NCBI RefSeq assembly: GCF_000525855.1
Contig: NZ_AODE01000002.1
Span: 1-42,518, forward strand
Length of the DNA stretch: 42,518 nucleotides
Direction of reading: 5' to 3'
Source: Listeria cornellensis FSL F6-0969
GTDB lineage: Bacteria; Bacillota; Bacilli; Lactobacillales; Listeriaceae
Below, piece after piece: positions 8,672 through 18,956 of the stretch. Each line of letters starts with the position of its first letter. The stretch's first letter is position 1. Under the pieces are notes generated by a model. It was not told the origin of the DNA. It made no database searches and worked only from the letters and a program-made list of their open reading frames with translations. The translations under genes and the position numbers were made by a program.

Positions 8672-11600
8672 GTGAGGCCAAGTGGCATTTGAATCGAGCT
8701 GGGATTTTTAATTATTGGTATTATGATGAGACGTATTTTGATTTTGCAGGCGGGAAGATGTTGTTGCGCGGGTCTAATGGATCGGGAAAATCGGTGACAA
8801 CGGCGAGTCTTTTGCCGATGCTTTTGGATGGTAAAACGAATCCGACAAGGCTTGACCCATTTGGATCGGGGGCGCGGAAGATTGAGGATTATTTGCTTGG
8901 GGAGAAGGATGTTTCAACGTATGAGGAGCGTACTGGTTATTTGATGTTGGAGTATAAAAGTGCGGGGATGGAGAAGTATATTACGACGGGGATTGGGATT
9001 CAGGCGAGGCGTGATAATAAACCAACGAAGTGGTATTTTGTGATTACGGATGGCAGGCGAATTGGGACGGATATTGAACTTTTAAAAAAAGGAAGGGGAT
9101 TCGAAGCGTCCACTTTCGCGTAAACAATTGGAGAATGTTGTGGCTGGTGGTGGTTTTGTTGTTCAGACAAGACGGGAGTATGCAGAGCTTGTGAACCGTT
9201 TTTTATTTGGGTTTGAAACGATGGATGCTTTTGAGGATATGGTTAATTTGTTGGTGGAATTGCGGAAACCTAAGTTGTCGAAGGATTTTACGCCAACGGT
9301 TATTTATAGTTTGCTTGAGGATGCGTTGCCACCGTTAAAGGATGACACGCTTCATTCTGTATCGGATTCGTTAGAAAATATTGATGTGGCGCAGGGGCAA
9401 TTGCAGCAGGCGAAACAGGAGTTTGAGCTTTTGAAGAGGCTGGGGGATGTTTATTCGAAGTATCATCGGGCAGTACTTGCGAAGATTGCAGATAAGTGGT
9501 TGTATGTTGAGGAGAAATTGGCGCAGAAAAAAAGTGATCTTATAGAGACTGAACGAGAGCAGAACTCATTGTCGCGTCAAAAAGAAGAGATGGAGCGGGA
9601 ACTGCATGTGATTCGTAATAGATTGGTAATTTTGAATGAGGAAGAGAGTAGTTTGAAGCAGCATAATGTGTTTATGTTGGGCAAGGAGCGCAAAAATCTG
9701 GAGGAGTTGGAGAGTCGGCTTAAGAAGGAGCTAGCGGATGTGGAAGATCAGCTTAGTCGTAAGAAACGAGATTTGACGGCTCAGCAGGTGGCATCGGAAG
9801 CGCTTGTGATGCAATTGGAGATGACGCAAAAGGATATTCGGGAATTGCAAGAGGAACTGGAGGATCATGCGCAGGGGAGTTGTTTTAAGGCACACGAAAC
9901 GTTGAATGAGGATTATGCGCGGTTGCTTGGGGAAATGGATTTTTCTTATTGGTCGAAAGGGGCGCGGGATCATTTGCTTTTATTGACGGATATTCGGGCG
10001 AAGATTGTGGAGCAGGATCGATTGATGGAGGCGCTTGTGGTGAGTTCTCGGAAAGTTGGGGAATGTGAGAAGGCGCGGGATACGGAGCAAATTCAAGAGA
10101 AGGATTGGTTGCGAATTTTTGATGTGGAAATGGAGAAGATAGAGACCTCGCTTTTGGGATGGAAGGAGGAAAGCATTTTTCCGATTTCTGATTCGGAGTG
10201 GCAAGAGGTGTTGCAAAGGTTGCATTTATTATATGATGAGACACCGAGTTTTTATCTTGCGTTGGAGCCGATTCGCAAGGCTTTGGATCGTTTTAAGGGA
10301 GAGCTTGAGCTCAGGAAAGTGGATTTGAATTATAAAATGGAGATGAAGCAGAGGTGGCTAGTGGAAACGACGCGGGAGCTGGAGTCTTGGCAACAGACGG
10401 AGATACCGGAGCCAGGACGTGAGCCTGCTTTGAATGAGGAACGGCGAGAACTTGAATTGGCTGGGGAACGGGTGTGGTCATTTTATGAATTGGTTGATTT
10501 TCATGAGCATGTGCCGCAAGATGTGAGGAATCGTATGGAAGGGGCTTTGAATCAGGCGGGAATTATGGATGCGCTTGTTTCTGAGAAGCCGTTGCAATTA
10601 AAGGCGAACAAGCAAATTATTGCAAATCCGGTTTTATTGTCGCAAACTTTAGAGGATTTTTTGTATCCTGTGGAAATGGTAGGGATTAATTCGGAACATG
10701 TGGCTGCGGTTTTGCAGTCGATTGAGGTGGATTCTGACTTAGCGCAATCGACAACGGTTATTGCGAGTGATGGTAGTTATAGGATTGGGATTTTGGATGG
10801 GACTAGTTTGCCGATGTATGAGGCGATGTATGTGGGGCGTGAGAATCGGGAACGTTATCGGCAGTCGCAAATTGAGAAATTGGAAGCAGTTATTGTTACG
10901 ATAGAACAGGAAAAGGTTGCCTTACAGCATTCGATTCAGCACATTGAGGAGCGAATCGAAATGGGAAATAGTGAATTGCTCCGTTTGCCGGTGGATACGA
11001 ATTTGATGGTGGCTGATAAGGAAATAAAGGCTACTCGTGCGCGGTTGCGGGAATTTGAAGCGCGGTTAGAGGCATTGAAACAAGAATTAGCCGAGCAAAA
11101 AGAAACGCATTCTATTATTGAGTTGGAGTTAAATGCGTGGAGGAAGGAATATGGGCTTAAAATGACGGAAGTGGATATTTTAGATAGTATGAAATCTGCG
11201 AACGATTATATTGGAGCGCTTGGCGATTTGCAAGATAATAGTCGTAATTTGCGTCATACGGAGCGAAATATTGTGGATAGTGAGTTGCGGTTAGATGGGC
11301 TTCGTGAGGAAGTCGAGGAGAAGAAACTGATGTTGGCAGATCGGTTACAGCAATTGGAGAAGGTAGTGGATTCGTTAGCTTCGATTAGGGCGCAACTGCA
11401 ATTGGAAGGGGAGCAAGAGATATTAGCTCGTATTGATAGTTGTTTGAAGGAGAAAACGGTACTTGCGGCGGAGGAAGTGCGTTTGCGCAATAAGCATCCT
11501 TATATTTTAGCTGATTTAAGAACTGCAGATCAGTTGCTGGCGAAATTGCAAACGGAGAATCATTTTTATGGGCAAATTACGGTTTCTTGGAAGCGGCTTT

Positions 11601-12772
11601 TCAAGCAGGAGTATGTGCGTTACGAGGATGGAGAAGGGGCGGATTGGTCGTCTTTAGCGCTTTATTATCAGGAGCGATTTAAGGAAGATGGGGCGGTTAG
11701 TACGCGGAAAAGGTTGGCTAGTTTGACGGTGGAATTGATGCAGGATTTAAGTAAGTATAGTCCGACATTGCAGGAATCGGTGATGTTGCCTATGGAAAAT
11801 TGGATGGAAGAAGCGTTTTCCGATGATTTACAAATGATGGTTACGGAGTGGCGCGAATACTCGGTTCGGCAGTTACTAGATGTGGCGGATGAGCAAAATC
11901 GGAGAGCTTCGATTTTTGCAGTTATTGAGGAGTTGCAGATGTATATTTCGGAGCAAGAGGGTTATTTGAAAGCGGAGGATCACAAGTTGTTTGAAGAGAT
12001 TTTGCTTCATTCGATTGGAAATGTGTTGCGGCAATTGATTAATCGAGCGGAGAAATGGGCGATTCAGATGAACCAAATTTTGAAACGGCAGGAGAATTCT
12101 TCGGGACTTAGTTTATCGATTGAATGGAGAGCGAAAGCGGCGGATCAGGAAGCGGAGCTGCATACGAAGGATCTTGTGGAGTTGTTGCGCAGAGGACCTC
12201 AAACGCTTAGTGAGGAGGAAGTGGAGCGAATGATTCAGCATTTTCGTTCTAAGATTGATTATGCCAAAGTTGTGATGGAGAAGGATGAGGAGATTCAGAC
12301 GCTTCATGATGTGATGAAATATGTGCTGGATTATCGTAAGTGGTTTGAGTTTAAACTGAGTTATAAGAAGGAAAATGAGCCGAAAAGAGAGTTATCCAAT
12401 ACTAAATTCTATCAGTTTAGTGGCGGTGAAAAAGCGATTTCGATGTATTTGCCATTATTTACTGCGGTGTATTCGAGATACCAGGATGCGGAGAATATGG
12501 CGCCGTACATCATTGCTTTGGATGAGGCTTTTGCTGGTATAGATGAGCTGAATATTGCGGAATTATTTAAAGCGACGGAGGAACTTGGGTTTGATTATAT
12601 TCTTAATTCGCAGTCGCTTTGGGGTGATTATGCAACGGTGCAGGATTTGAATATTTATCAGCTTATCAGACCGAAAAATGCTAACTTTGTCACCTATTTG
12701 GCATATCACTGGAACGGGAATAAGCGTGTGCAGATTGGAGAAGAAGTTGATGAGTCAGAAGCTGTTCGATGA
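8668..12772 (+). CDS. jetC: Wadjet JetC (TIGR02680, SMC/MukB-like ATPase)
   Basis: JetC is the SMC-like motor that extrudes plasmid DNA loops so that JetD can cleave small circles. Walker A GSNGSGKS lies at about residues 35-42. A very long charged coiled-coil middle follows. The ABC signature SGGEKA (near residue 1250) and Walker B IIALDEAF (near 1280) close the protein. The frame breaks at seven A (9084-9090). Removing one A joins LLKKEGDSKRPLSRKQL and gives about 1,367 residues, matching TIGR02680 size. It starts inside the jetB stop and runs 23 bases past the jetD start. Confidence 0.93.
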
Positions 12773-13993
12773 GGCTGTTCTTTTTTTCAAGGGGAATAAG
12801 ACGTATGTGAAGATTTGTGAGCTTGCTGAAAAGAAATATCGGACGTATGGGAAGGTGACTGGCTCGTTTTCGTTAGCGTCGTTTGATGAGGCTGAATTGG
12901 CGGATATTGCGAATTTTTTAGGGGTTTCGGAATTTAGCTTGTTGGTAAGAAGCGTATTTCTTTTAAGCGGTGGTTGGAGGTTTATGCGCGTGGGCGTTTT
13001 GCTATGGTGCCTTTTGAAGAGGTTGTTGCGAAGGTGACGGGCGTGCCTTTAGTTAGTAATTCGGAAATGCGAGAGCGGATGGAAATGGAACGAGAGATAT
13101 TTTCGAGGAAGCTGATGGCGTTTGATGGATTACTATTTATGATGGGAAACGAGAAATTTTTGTATGATGCGGAGCTTACGGATGCTGAGCTAAGTATTTT
13201 GAATGAGGCGATGGTGATGTTGCCTGATGTGCCGATGCGACTTCCTGTTTTTGCGCAGAAAGTGACGGGGAATCCGCATGCTTTTGATTTGCATGGGAAA
13301 TTAGGCGGGCTTTTATACCGAATGTTACTTGTGAAATCGGATGATGTGGCGTATGGCATTTCTGATACGGAGCGGAAAAATCAGGTGTTGTTGGAGAATA
13401 ATATTATTCGTGATGATATTATGAATTTTGTGACGGTTAATGGGCTGCTGGGGGAGCGAGATGGGAAAGTGCATCCAATGTGGCGTGCAGCGGTAGATGG
13501 TAATGTGCCTTGGAATGTGCCAGCAAAACATTTATTAGAGATTGATGTGGCTTATCCGGCGAATGGGGATTCGGTTTGGTTGATTGAAAACTCGAGTATT
13601 TATTCGGCGCTTTTGGATGTATTTCCTGATTTACCTGCGATTTGTACGCATGGTCAGTTTCGATTTGCGACGTGGTTGTTGTTGAAAAGGATGGCACCTG
13701 GGAATGTGATGTTTTATTATGCGGGAGATTTTGATCCGGAGGGCTTGTTGATGGCGGAGACGTTATTACAGCGATTTGTGGATCAGGCGCGGGTTTTCGC
13801 GATGAATGAGGAATTATATGAGAGCTCGAATCCAGCGGGCGTGATTACGGAATCTAGTATGAAAAAATTGGATGGGGTCCAGTCGGATTCCTTGCTTCGT
13901 TTGAAACGAGCGATTTTGAAAAAAGGAAAGGCTGGGTATCAGGAGAGTATTTTTGATGCGATGGTTCTGGAGATTAGAGAAAATTATGAGTGA
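12750..13993 (+). CDS. jetD: Wadjet JetD (TIGR02679/DUF2399, TOPRIM nuclease)
   Basis: JetD is the nuclease subunit, with a topoisomerase VI-like TOPRIM fold, that cuts the extruded plasmid. The TOPRIM glutamate is in VWLIENSSIY (near residue 277) and the acidic motif GDFDPEG is near residue 326. The GNPHAFDL segment is typical of TIGR02679. The frame breaks near 12943-12945, where one base is missing; adding a G gives LLGKKRISFKRWLEVYARG and about 414 residues. This is the only break in the operon that is a missing base rather than an extra one, so it deserves checking first. The ATG at 12750 overlaps jetC. A 15-bp terminator follows directly. Confidence 0.9.
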
Positions 13994-14001
13994 TGGAAAA
14001 G

Positions 14002-14046
14002 CCGTATGCAAGCAGTGTTTGGGGACTGCTTGCATACGGTTTTTTT
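14002..14046 (+). terminator. Strong terminator closing the Wadjet operon
   Basis: A perfect 15-bp stem (14002-14016 with 14025-14039), an 8-base loop and seven T. It begins 8 bases after the jetD stop. Confidence 0.93.
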
Positions 14047-14262
14047 ATAATGCCTTGCTAGAGGTAAAACATGATTTATATTTCCAATGTCGTCCGTTTT
14101 TTAGCGAGCTGCTCGATTTTTTGTTTGGTTGGTTTTGGTTGATATAGATAGTTATATCACGGATTAGCTTTTCAAATCTTGCTTTTATGTCTCTAACGGG
14201 TTATTTTTTTTGAGGAAACGCGGTATAATGGGTTTATAGATAAGTGGAAGGGGCTGGCGGAA

Positions 14263-14817
14263 TTGGTGACGGTGGAGCAGTGGCGTGCGATTTGTGAAAA
14301 TGATGCGGAGTATGACGGGCAGTTTTTTTATGCGGTGAGTACGACGCGGATTTTTTGTCGGCCTTCGTGTAAGTCGCGGACGCCGAAGCTTGAGAATGTG
14401 CGGGTATTTTTGTGTGCGGAGGATGCGATGGATGCGGGGTTCAGACCTTGTAAGCGGTGCAAGTCGGGTGGCGTGAGGTTGCCGGACGCGGAATGGGTCG
14501 CGCAGATTGAGGCTTATATTGATGAGCATTATCGGGAGCATTTGACGCTTTCAAGGATTGCGGATGGGTGTCATGGCAGTGCGTATCATCTGCATCGGGT
14601 TTTTAAGGCGCAGACGGGGATGACGCCGCTTGATTTTGTGCATGTGGTGCGGATTCGGGAGGCGTGTGTGTTGCTGGAAACGACGGAGATGCGGGTGATG
14701 GAGATTGGTGCTGCGGTTGGGATGCCGAATGCGGCGCAGTTTGCGACGTTGTTTAAGCGGACGCAGGGCGTGACGCCGAGTGGGTATCGGAAAAATTGGA
14801 AGGAGTTGCATGTGTGA
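14263..14817 (+). CDS. adaA: AdaA: methylphosphotriester-DNA methyltransferase / AraC activator
   Basis: Removes methyl groups from phosphotriesters onto a cysteine and then activates the adaptive response to alkylation. Four zinc-site cysteines are visible at residues 32, 36, 63 and 66 (FCRPSC and RPCKRC). An AraC-type HTH pair fills residues 85-180. The length of 184 residues fits the separate AdaA of Bacillus, with the O6-methylguanine domain in the next gene. The start is TTG 14263 or GTG 14266; AAGGGG at 14249-14254 supports either. TATAAT at 14224-14229 is a good -10 box with a poor -35, as expected for a gene activated by its own methylated product. Confidence 0.9.
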   Translation: MVTVEQWRAICENDAEYDGQFFYAVSTTRIFCRPSCKSRTPKLENVRVFLCAEDAMDAGFRPCKRCKSGGVRLPDAEWVAQIEAYIDEHYREHLTLSRIADGCHGSAYHLHRVFKAQTGMTPLDFVHVVRIREACVLLETTEMRVMEIGAAVGMPNAAQFATLFKRTQGVTPSGYRKNWKELHV

Positions 14818-15308
14818 TGAAGCAGATTTTTTATAATCGGTTGCAGGTTGCCGGGATGGCGCTTTATATTGGGATTAGCGAGCGGGGATTGGCGTTTGTT
14901 GGTTCGGATGGGGCGGATATAGATGAGTTGGAAAAGTGGGGTGAGAGGGTTCGCGCGGATTTGATAGTGGATGAGGTGCGGGTGAAGCCTTATGCCGAGG
15001 GGATTGCGGCGTACTTGATGGGGGCGCGACGGGATTTTGATTTGTCGCTGGATATTGCGGGGACGCCTTTTCAGGAGGCGGTTTGGCAGGCACTAGTCGC
15101 GATTCCTTATGGAGAGACGAGGACGTATTCGGAGATTGCTAGTGAGATTGGGAAACCGCAAGCGGTACGGGCAGTTGGGACGGCGATTGGGGCGAATCCA
15201 GTTTTGATGGTGGTGCCGTGTCATCGTGTGATTGGAAAAAATGGAAAAATAACGGGGTACCGTGGTGGTGTCGCGATGAAGGAACGGTTGTTGCGATTGG
15301 AGGCTTAG
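14817..15308 (+). CDS. adaB: AdaB/Ogt: methylated-DNA--protein-cysteine methyltransferase
   Basis: Suicide repair protein that takes the methyl group from O6-methylguanine. The active-site motif VVPCHRVIG is present with its acceptor cysteine, and the HTH recognition segment (YGETRTYSEIA, QAVRAVGTAIGANP) is typical. The ATG at 14817 overlaps the adaA stop by one base; GTG 14814 is nearly as good, with AGGAG at 14801-14805. Co-transcription with adaA is likely. The end overlaps the convergent gene at 15305-15604 by four bases. Confidence 0.92.
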   Translation: MKQIFYNRLQVAGMALYIGISERGLAFVGSDGADIDELEKWGERVRADLIVDEVRVKPYAEGIAAYLMGARRDFDLSLDIAGTPFQEAVWQALVAIPYGETRTYSEIASEIGKPQAVRAVGTAIGANPVLMVVPCHRVIGKNGKITGYRGGVAMKERLLRLEA

Positions 15309-15604
15309 CCTTGCCAAAAACAGCTTTTTAAACGAACGTTGCCATTTGGTGTGAAGGGGATGCCTTCTGCTTTTAGTAGGCCGTATTGGGCGGACCAGCC
15401 CGGAACGAGGCGGCCTTGGGAGTTGACGACGCGGTGGCTCGGGATGCTAGCGTCACTGGGTGTCAGGCGCATGGCTTGACCGACGAGACGCGAATTTTTC
15501 GGTCGACCGAGCATATACGCGATTTGACCGTATGTCGTGACTTTTCCGCGTGGGATTTGGCGGACGAGATTGTAGATGTCTTGCTGAAACTGTGCGTGTT
15601 GCAT
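15305..15604 (-). CDS. Alkyltransferase-like protein (ATL) with Ser at the acceptor position
   Basis: A 99-residue protein with the DNA-binding half of the MGMT fold: IPRGKVTTYGQIAYMLG, SRLVGQAMR and IPSHRVVNSQG. The acceptor cysteine of PCHR is replaced by serine (codon AGC), so it should bind O6-alkylguanine without transferring the group. ATL proteins are known to flag such lesions for nucleotide excision repair; Trp or Ala at this position is the form I know best. The ATG at 15604 has AGGAGGA upstream. It is convergent with adaB and overlaps it by four bases. Confidence 0.85.
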   Translation of the reverse strand: MQHAQFQQDIYNLVRQIPRGKVTTYGQIAYMLGRPKNSRLVGQAMRLTPSDASIPSHRVVNSQGRLVPGWSAQYGLLKAEGIPFTPNGNVRLKSCFWQG

Positions 15605-15632
15605 AACGTGTTTCCTCCTAATTATATGTAGT

Positions 15633-15668
15633 AAAAAGAGAGCAATGATGGAAACTGCTCTCTTTTTT
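15633..15668. terminator. Terminator of the glyoxalase gene (works on both strands)
   Basis: AAAAAGAGAGCA (15633-15644) pairs with TGCTCTCTTTTT (15656-15667). T runs occur on both strands. On the minus strand it closes the glyoxalase gene. Confidence 0.8.
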
Positions 15669-15677
15669 GCGTGCTAA

Positions 15678-16061
15678 TTAGCGGTTTTGGATGACTTCGG
15701 TTTTGTAGCCGTCTGGGTCCATCACGAAGAAATAGGATGGTTTTGTTCCTGGTAGCCCTTTTAAGTCGGTGACGCTGTAGCCGGCTTTTTCGAAGGTTTC
15801 GTGTGTTGCGGATAGGTCATCGACGCCAACTGCGAGGTGTCCGTAGCCGTTTCCAAGATCGTAGCCTTCCGCTTGGTCGTAGTTGTAAGTCAGTTCCAAT
15901 TCGAATCCGCCTTCTTCAAATGCAAGGTAGACGAGTGTGAATTTGTGGTCCGGAAAGTCTTTGCGACGTGTTTCTTTCAGGCCAAATGCTTCGGTGTAGA
16001 AAGCTAGCGATTTGTCTAAGTCTTTGACGCGAATACACGTATGTAGCATTTTGATAGTCAT
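15678..16061 (-). CDS. gloA: Glyoxalase I (VOC superfamily metalloenzyme)
   Basis: Converts the methylglyoxal-thiol hemithioacetal to a lactoyl-thiol. The four metal ligands expected of GloA are all visible: His in MLHTCIRV, Glu in FELELTYN, His in GYGHLAVGV and Glu in YKTEVIQ. Length is 127 residues, slightly short of but close to bacterial GloA. The ATG at 16061 has AGGAGGA upstream. In Firmicutes bacillithiol may replace glutathione. A glyoxalase II-like hydrolase lies at 18957-19583. Confidence 0.88.
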   Translation of the reverse strand: MTIKMLHTCIRVKDLDKSLAFYTEAFGLKETRRKDFPDHKFTLVYLAFEEGGFELELTYNYDQAEGYDLGNGYGHLAVGVDDLSATHETFEKAGYSVTDLKGLPGTKPSYFFVMDPDGYKTEVIQNR

Positions 16062-16123
16062 GATAAAATTCCTCCTAAATAGCGATTTTCTCTCGTTTTC
16101 ATTGTAATATATCCGTGCATTGA

Positions 16124-16969
16124 TTACAAATTTTGTTGTTTGTAGGAGTCGATGATGACGTTTATAAACGCGCCGAGTAGTAGGATAATCGAGACGAAGT
16201 AGAGCCAGAGCATGATGACGATCATGATGCTAAGGCTGCCGAAACCGAGAATTTTATCGCCTTGAAAACTAACATAGGCGGAAAGTAGTTCGGTTGCAGC
16301 GAGCCAGCCGACTGTGGCGAATAGGGCACCGATGACGCTTTTTCTGATTTTCCATTTTACGTTTGGAACGAGCCAGTAGATGATGAGGAACAGGATGAAT
16401 AAGAAAATCGGCGTGATGAACCATTTTGCAGCGCCTAAATTGGCGAGGGCATCAAGATTCAGGTCGAATTGGTCTTGTAGGAAACCTACGATTTGTTCGC
16501 CAAATGCGAAAATGAAGACGACGGCGCCGAGGATCACGATGATAACGAGCATCATAAGGAAAGACATGATGCGAGTCACGATGAAATTTTTGCGATCAGG
16601 GGCTTGGTAGACGATATTTAGGACTTCTTGTAGGGCGCTGAAACATTTTGAGGCGGACCAAATCGCGGTGATTAGACCGAGTGAGATGGCGGTGCCGCTT
16701 GCGTTGGTTAGCATGCTTTCGATGACGGGGTGCAGGATATCGTACACTTCTGGTGGCATGAATGTTTGGAGCGTGGTGTAGACTTCCTCTTTTGGAATTG
16801 GCAGGAGTGGTATCAGATTGCCGAATACGAGCATCATTGGGAGAATGGATAGCAATATGTAAAAGGTGAGCTGGGCGGCGTGGGAGGTGATTCGAGCGCT
16901 TTTCCAGTTTGTTTTGGCGAGTTCTCCTGCTTGTTTTAGTTTGGTTTTTGTTTTGGTTTTTAGTGGCAT
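16124..16969 (-). CDS. YihY/BrkB family membrane protein
   Basis: Inner-membrane protein of unknown biochemical function, formerly called ribonuclease BN. Six hydrophobic segments are visible, together with family motifs AAQLTFYILLSILPMML near the N-terminus and IWSASKCFSALQEVLNIVY. The start at ATG 16969 is preferred over the longer frame from 17017 because AAAGGA lies about 10 bases upstream and the longer form has no SD. Length is about 281 residues. The N-terminus is lysine-rich and cytosolic. Confidence 0.88.
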   Translation of the reverse strand: MPLKTKTKTKLKQAGELAKTNWKSARITSHAAQLTFYILLSILPMMLVFGNLIPLLPIPKEEVYTTLQTFMPPEVYDILHPVIESMLTNASGTAISLGLITAIWSASKCFSALQEVLNIVYQAPDRKNFIVTRIMSFLMMLVIIVILGAVVFIFAFGEQIVGFLQDQFDLNLDALANLGAAKWFITPIFLFILFLIIYWLVPNVKWKIRKSVIGALFATVGWLAATELLSAYVSFQGDKILGFGSLSIMIVIMLWLYFVSIILLLGAFINVIIDSYKQQNL

Positions 16970-17226
16970 ATGTGTTACATCCTTTCTTGAAATTGCTTCT
17001 TTATATAGGTTTCCCATCGTTTGTTGTTTTTAAACCGAAAAGCTTATGCTGCTATGCGAATTACTATATAACTTTATAGCTTAGAAAGGGCTGATATAAA
17101 TATACACAGAGGAATTGGTTGAGTAGCGGTTGTTTACAAGTCAATATAGCCATTGCAAATTAGGAAACGATTTAATTAATGTATAACCATTATCTAAAAA
17201 TCCCCCTCCCATACTATTAACTTGAA

Positions 17227-17297
17227 TTAGAAAGAGGCATAAACAGTCGATTGAAACCAAAAATAGATTTGCAAGCGACTGTTATGCCTCTTTCTAA
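17227..17297. terminator. Long inverted repeat, likely terminator of the LCP gene
   Basis: The 23-base arm 17227-17249 pairs with 17276-17297 with a single bulged base; the loop is 26 bases. The T tract is weak on both strands. It lies just past the end of the minus-strand LCP gene. The stretch 17018-17226 holds nothing else I can support. Confidence 0.6.
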
Positions 17298-17303
17298 TAA
17301 TTA

Positions 17304-18438
17304 TTAATCATAAAACCCATGCGTTGTTTTCTTATTTGGTAAGTCACCTGTCTTTGTATTTCCTTCTGTCCCAATGTAAAGCCCTTCACCAGGGAATGTA
17401 TCCGCATTTTTTTTCTGATTCTGGGGTTGCTGTTGTGTGGTCGCTTTTGTACTTATATTTTCCGTTTGTTTGGAATTTTTTATTGTCACGCTCATCCTTT
17501 TTCTCTAGCCCAAGTGAGACTCGTAGCTGGTGTGCGACGTGGTCAATGCTGTCCTGATATAACTCCACCATACTATGCCCGCGGTTACTAAAAGCACGCC
17601 AATCAAAGGCGAGTTGTTCTACCTCATAATCCTTACCAATCAGAAAGTCTTGTAATATTGTTTTTATTTGGCGCATGTTGAGATCCATTTGCATTTGCCC
17701 TTCTAGAGATTCGATGATTTTTATATATTTTGAAATGGAATTCAGTTGCATGGCTTTGTCTTTCACCGCTTCAAGAACGAGTTGTTGCCTGAAACCGCGC
17801 ATGATGTCATTGTCGATTTTGCGTTCTCTAGAAAATGCTAAAGCCTCTTCGCCATTTAGATGTTGGATGCCTTTTTCGAAATGGACTTTTTTCCCGGTAT
17901 CGAAAAGTGGTCCGGCAAATGTTTTCGGCACGTTTACATCAATGCCTCCGAGCGCGTCGATTACGTTGATGAAGGAATCGAAGTTAAGAACAACATAGTG
18001 ATTAATTGGGATATTAAACAATTTTTTCACCGTATCCACAGCGCTTGTTGGGCCTCCGTAAGTATAAGCGGACTCAATTCGTTGCATGCCGGTATAATTA
18101 TCGGACTGTATTTGTACAAAACTGTCTCGAGGTATGCTACAGAGCGTCATTTTTTTTGGTGCGCTTATTTAAGCTGACTAGCATCATCGCGTCTGTTCTG
18201 GAACTGCCAAGATTTCTAGTCGCATTATTGTCTAGTCCCATAACTAAAAACATCAACGTATCTTCTGTTGCTTTTTTGTTTGTCGAGGAGATAGGATGAT
18301 AAGCCTTACTCCATACTTTTTCTGCTTTGACGTAAAGGATGCAGAGATAGACCAGGGTTCCAATGATTAGTAAACCGAATAATAAAAAGAGAATAAACCG
18401 CATCTTTTTTCTTTTTTTTTGAATCTGGTGGACTTCAT
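17304..18438 (-). CDS. LytR-CpsA-Psr (LCP) family protein (frameshifted)
   Basis: LCP proteins attach wall teichoic acid or other anionic glycopolymers to peptidoglycan. There is an N-terminal membrane helix (MRFILFLLFGLLIIGTLVY), then the LCP core: GLDNN, SSRTDAMMLVSLN, SIPRD, FDSFINVIDALGGIDVNVP, LNGEEALAFSRERK. Two extra-base breaks lie in eight T at 17407-17414 and 18150-18157. Correcting both gives one frame ending THGFYD at 17304. The start is uncertain. ATG 18403 has no SD. ATG 18438 has AAAGGCGG upstream and would add a typical basic cytosolic tail, but needs a length change in the nine-T run 18412-18420. The C-terminus after the core is polar and low-complexity. Confidence 0.85.
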
Positions 18439-18516
18439 TTTCTAACCGCCTTTCTTAAAAAGATTGTGATTAATAGAAGTATAATATAGGGTTGTTACAT
18501 TTATGTGTCGCTTTAG

Positions 18517-18819
18517 ATTGAATTTGGGATTGGGGAAAATGATACAGCTGTGGAAGTGGTGAAGGAAAATAGTCACGCTCTCACGCCAGAGCCTGTGTTG
18601 CCAGAACTGGAAATGCGGATACCGGAGAATAAGCCAGAAATTCATGCTGATATTCCTGCATTACCAATCGATAAGCCGGATACGAAGCTTAAATCAGATG
18701 TAAAACCAATGAAATTAGTGAAAACAGGAGATCAGTCAGAGGAACGCTCTATTCTTCTCGGCGGTCTGTTACTTCTTTTTGGAGCTGTTTTACTTTGGTA
18801 TAGAAAAAGTGTGAGATAG
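18517..18819 (+). pseudogene. Remnant of a sortase-anchored surface protein
   Basis: The frame reads as a Pro/Glu/Lys-rich stalk followed by a cell-wall sorting signal: LVKTGD, a hydrophobic stretch (ILLGGLLLLFGAVLLWY) and a positive tail RKSVR. The pentapeptide is LVKTG instead of LPXTG. There is no signal peptide. The frame opens after a stop at 18514-18516; the only start is a GTG at 18550 without a usable SD. This looks like the 3' end of a wall-anchored protein gene that lost its 5' part. A short expressed membrane protein is less likely. Confidence 0.55.
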
Positions 18820-18843
18820 TAACGTTTTAAAGGAAGTAACGCA

Positions 18844-18883
18844 AGAGGATGGTTTCTAATTTTAATGGAGCCATCTTCTTTTA
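18844..18883 (+). terminator. Terminator after the surface-protein remnant
   Basis: AGAGGATGG (18844-18852) pairs with CCATCTTCT (18871-18879) with one G-T pair, followed by TTTTA. Confidence 0.6.
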
Positions 18884-18894
18884 TAGGTTCCTCC

Positions 18895-18923
18895 TTGGTT
18901 AATTTTTTCGTTTGCGCTATACT
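18895..18923 (+). promoter_or_regulatory. Promoter of the MBL hydrolase / VOC genes
   Basis: TTGGTT (18895-18900), 17-base spacer, TATACT (18918-18923), 33 bases before the ATG at 18957. Confidence 0.6.
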
Positions 18924-18956
18924 TTAGGAAATGAGAAGAAAAAGGTGGCGCATATA

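Noticed and set aside
10000-12300. Long charged low-complexity repeats in jetC as DNA repeats
   Set aside because: This is the expected coiled coil of an SMC-like protein; no nucleotide repeat unit is present.
6044-13993. Programmed ribosomal frameshifting or phase variation by the runs in the Wadjet genes
   Set aside because: The same kind of break occurs in housekeeping genes such as mecA and mntH, always in the same direction, so a sequencing cause explains it better.
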